Assembly: GCA_005881495.1 (NCBI GenBank)
Contig: VBHI01000272.1
Span: forward strand, 1 to 13,482
Length of the DNA stretch: 13,482 nt
Reading direction: 5' to 3'
Source of the DNA: Chloroflexota bacterium
Lineage (GTDB): Bacteria; Chloroflexota; Ktedonobacteria; Ktedonobacterales; Ktedonobacteraceae
Below the pieces are notes generated by a model, which worked only from the letters and a program-made list of their open reading frames with translations, had not been told where the DNA came from and ran no database searches. The first letter of the stretch is position 1, and each line of letters opens with the position of its first letter. The position numbers were made by a program, and so were the translations under genes. Below are positions 12,661 to 13,482 of this stretch, in pieces.

Positions 12661-12697
12661 ATGGGTCGGCAAGGAGCTATGCCCCCTGCCGACCCAT
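12661..12697 (+). terminator. 11-bp hairpin after the exporter gene
   Basis: ATGGGTCGGCA (12661-12671) pairs perfectly with TGCCGACCCAT (12687-12697) around a 15-base loop. It begins 8 bases after the exporter stop. No T-run follows, so termination would be inefficient unless factor-assisted. It may instead mark the outer end of the adjoining IS4-family element. Confidence 0.5.
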
Positions 12698-13482
12698 AGG
12701 CACCAACTTAAGCGTACAGATCTGTGTAATGGGGCGGTGCGGTGGACAGAACGGCTCACATAGCCGCTTCACGATCATGAAGCGGAAAACGTCCATAGTC
12801 TTCCCATTACCCAAAAGTTGCTGGCGGTTCGGTGAGATGGAGGAGCCGCCAAGTGGCGGCAATGTCCTCCAAGCGACGCAAGCCTCGCCAGATGACCTTG
12901 ACACCCGGTTCGCCATCACTCTTGCGCCCCAAGAAACCTCCCAAGCGAGCAATCCAGTGGACTGCCTCGTGCAAGGTCGGAGGCTGCTCTGGGGGGGTCG
13001 GCGTCTGATGAATGGTGGCATACAACGCCTGCCATTCCTCCTTCTGCAACAGCACCTCACAACTGGACTCGGGTGCCTGTCGCGCTTCATAGGTGAGCCA
13101 TAACAAGCGCCACGCCACAATGCAGTAGGTGGCTAGGGCCCGTTCCAAGCGTTGCGCCGTTTCCAATTGCAACTCCTCAATCCGACACCCGCTTTTGAGC
13201 ACATAGTGATAGCGCTCGATCAGCCAACGCAAGCTGTACCAGAGCACGACTTGTACCGCCTCTTCATACCCGGTCACCGGCATCGTGGTCAGCAGCAGCC
13301 AACTCACCGCGGTCTCTCCTTCGGGAGGGTCCACCTCTTCAGCCAGCACCACCTGTAACGGCAGCGGTTTCCACACCGCGTGGTTCTTCTTGGGACGCGG
13401 CGGCGCGATCGTGAGCGTGGCGAAACGGATCGCCAGTTTGGTGGAACGGGCTTGGTGTTCATGTGTCCGCGGCACCTCAAAG
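12698..13482 (-). mobile_element. IS4-family insertion sequence, partial (runs off the right edge)
   Basis: The transposase gene occupies most of this stretch. The 3' non-coding part (12698-12806) contains ACAGATCTGT, a 10-bp palindrome (12717-12726), and no gene. The outer end is somewhere between the exporter stop and 12806; I cannot fix it because the other terminus lies outside the window. Confidence 0.65.
12807..13482 (-). CDS. IS4-family transposase, C-terminal part
   Basis: The frame runs from the right edge of the window to TAA 12809-12807, and the visible piece is about 225 residues. It continues past the edge (the GTG at 13475 is preceded in frame by more codons), so the true start and the first catalytic aspartates lie outside. 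The YREK signature of the IS4 family is complete: Tyr, then Arg after two residues, Glu after three more and Lys after six more, in YSLRWLIERYHYVLKSG. This Glu is the third DDE residue. Downstream, LHEAVHWIARLGGFLGRKSD and KVIWRGLRRLEDI match the Tn5/IS50-type C-terminal dimerisation region. No internal stop is visible, so this part looks intact. Confidence 0.92.
   Translation of the reverse strand, partial: FEVPRTHEHQARSTKLAIRFATLTIAPPRPKKNHAVWKPLPLQVVLAEEVDPPEGETAVSWLLLTTMPVTGYEEAVQVVLWYSLRWLIERYHYVLKSGCRIEELQLETAQRLERALATYCIVAWRLLWLTYEARQAPESSCEVLLQKEEWQALYATIHQTPTPPEQPPTLHEAVHWIARLGGFLGRKSDGEPGVKVIWRGLRRLEDIAATWRLLHLTEPPATFG

Noticed and set aside
1..13482. tRNA or rRNA genes
   Set aside because: I saw no tRNA cloverleaf signature or rRNA segment by eye on either strand. 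A tRNA scan would settle this.

Overview
The window looks like a chromosomal accessory stretch of a bacterium with moderately GC-rich DNA. A Chloroflexota relative of the Ktedonobacteria is my best guess (inference). The hints are two predicted F420/flavin-type oxidoreductases, an AarF/UbiB-like kinase, dispersed palindromic repeats with a GATTTATC core, and IS200/IS605-type and IS4-type elements. Nothing in the window (rRNA or core ribosomal genes) settles the taxonomy.

Layout. Bases 1-130 are a tandem array of a 20-bp unit running off the left edge. It is followed by an ABC1/UbiB-type atypical kinase (171-1907, +). Convergent to it is a four-gene minus-strand unit: TetR regulator (4780-4130), a small four-helix membrane protein (4060-3671), a short-chain dehydrogenase (about 3674-2656) and a DUF4188 protein (2652-2131). 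The genes are tightly spaced or overlap. The TetR gene has a near-consensus promoter overlapped by nested palindromes, which suggests an autoregulated unit handling a small molecule. The dehydrogenase has a 5' reading-frame problem: its NAD(P)-binding motif lies upstream of any usable standard start codon.

Next come a short deazaflavin-dependent nitroreductase-family gene (5134-5490, +) with its own promoter and a strong terminator, a LACTB2-like metallo-beta-lactamase-fold hydrolase (6445-5636, -), a 400-bp repeat-filled intergenic island (6446-6846), and a NUDT19-like Nudix hydrolase (7602-6847, -). A fumarylacetoacetate-hydrolase-family gene (7848-8783, +) overlaps a convergent PPOX-type oxidoreductase gene (9175-8780, -) by 4 bp at the stop codons.

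Bases 7700-11120 hold several gene remnants. There is an N-terminal piece of shikimate dehydrogenase (aroE) just before the FAH gene, and a quinone oxidoreductase with its N-terminus missing and its Rossmann core deleted in frame. There is also a probable AIM24-like N-terminal piece. Between the last two sits a tnpB-only IS200/IS605-type element (about 9566-10840) with intact RuvC residues and end hairpins. Its right end abuts the quinone oxidoreductase remnant, so any omega/reRNA guide would be read from that remnant.

The right part has a divergent Lrp/AsnC regulator (11668-11159, -) and an EamA/RhtA-like exporter (11757-12653, +), a classic regulator-exporter pair. Last is a partial IS4-family transposase (13482-12807, -) that runs off the right edge.
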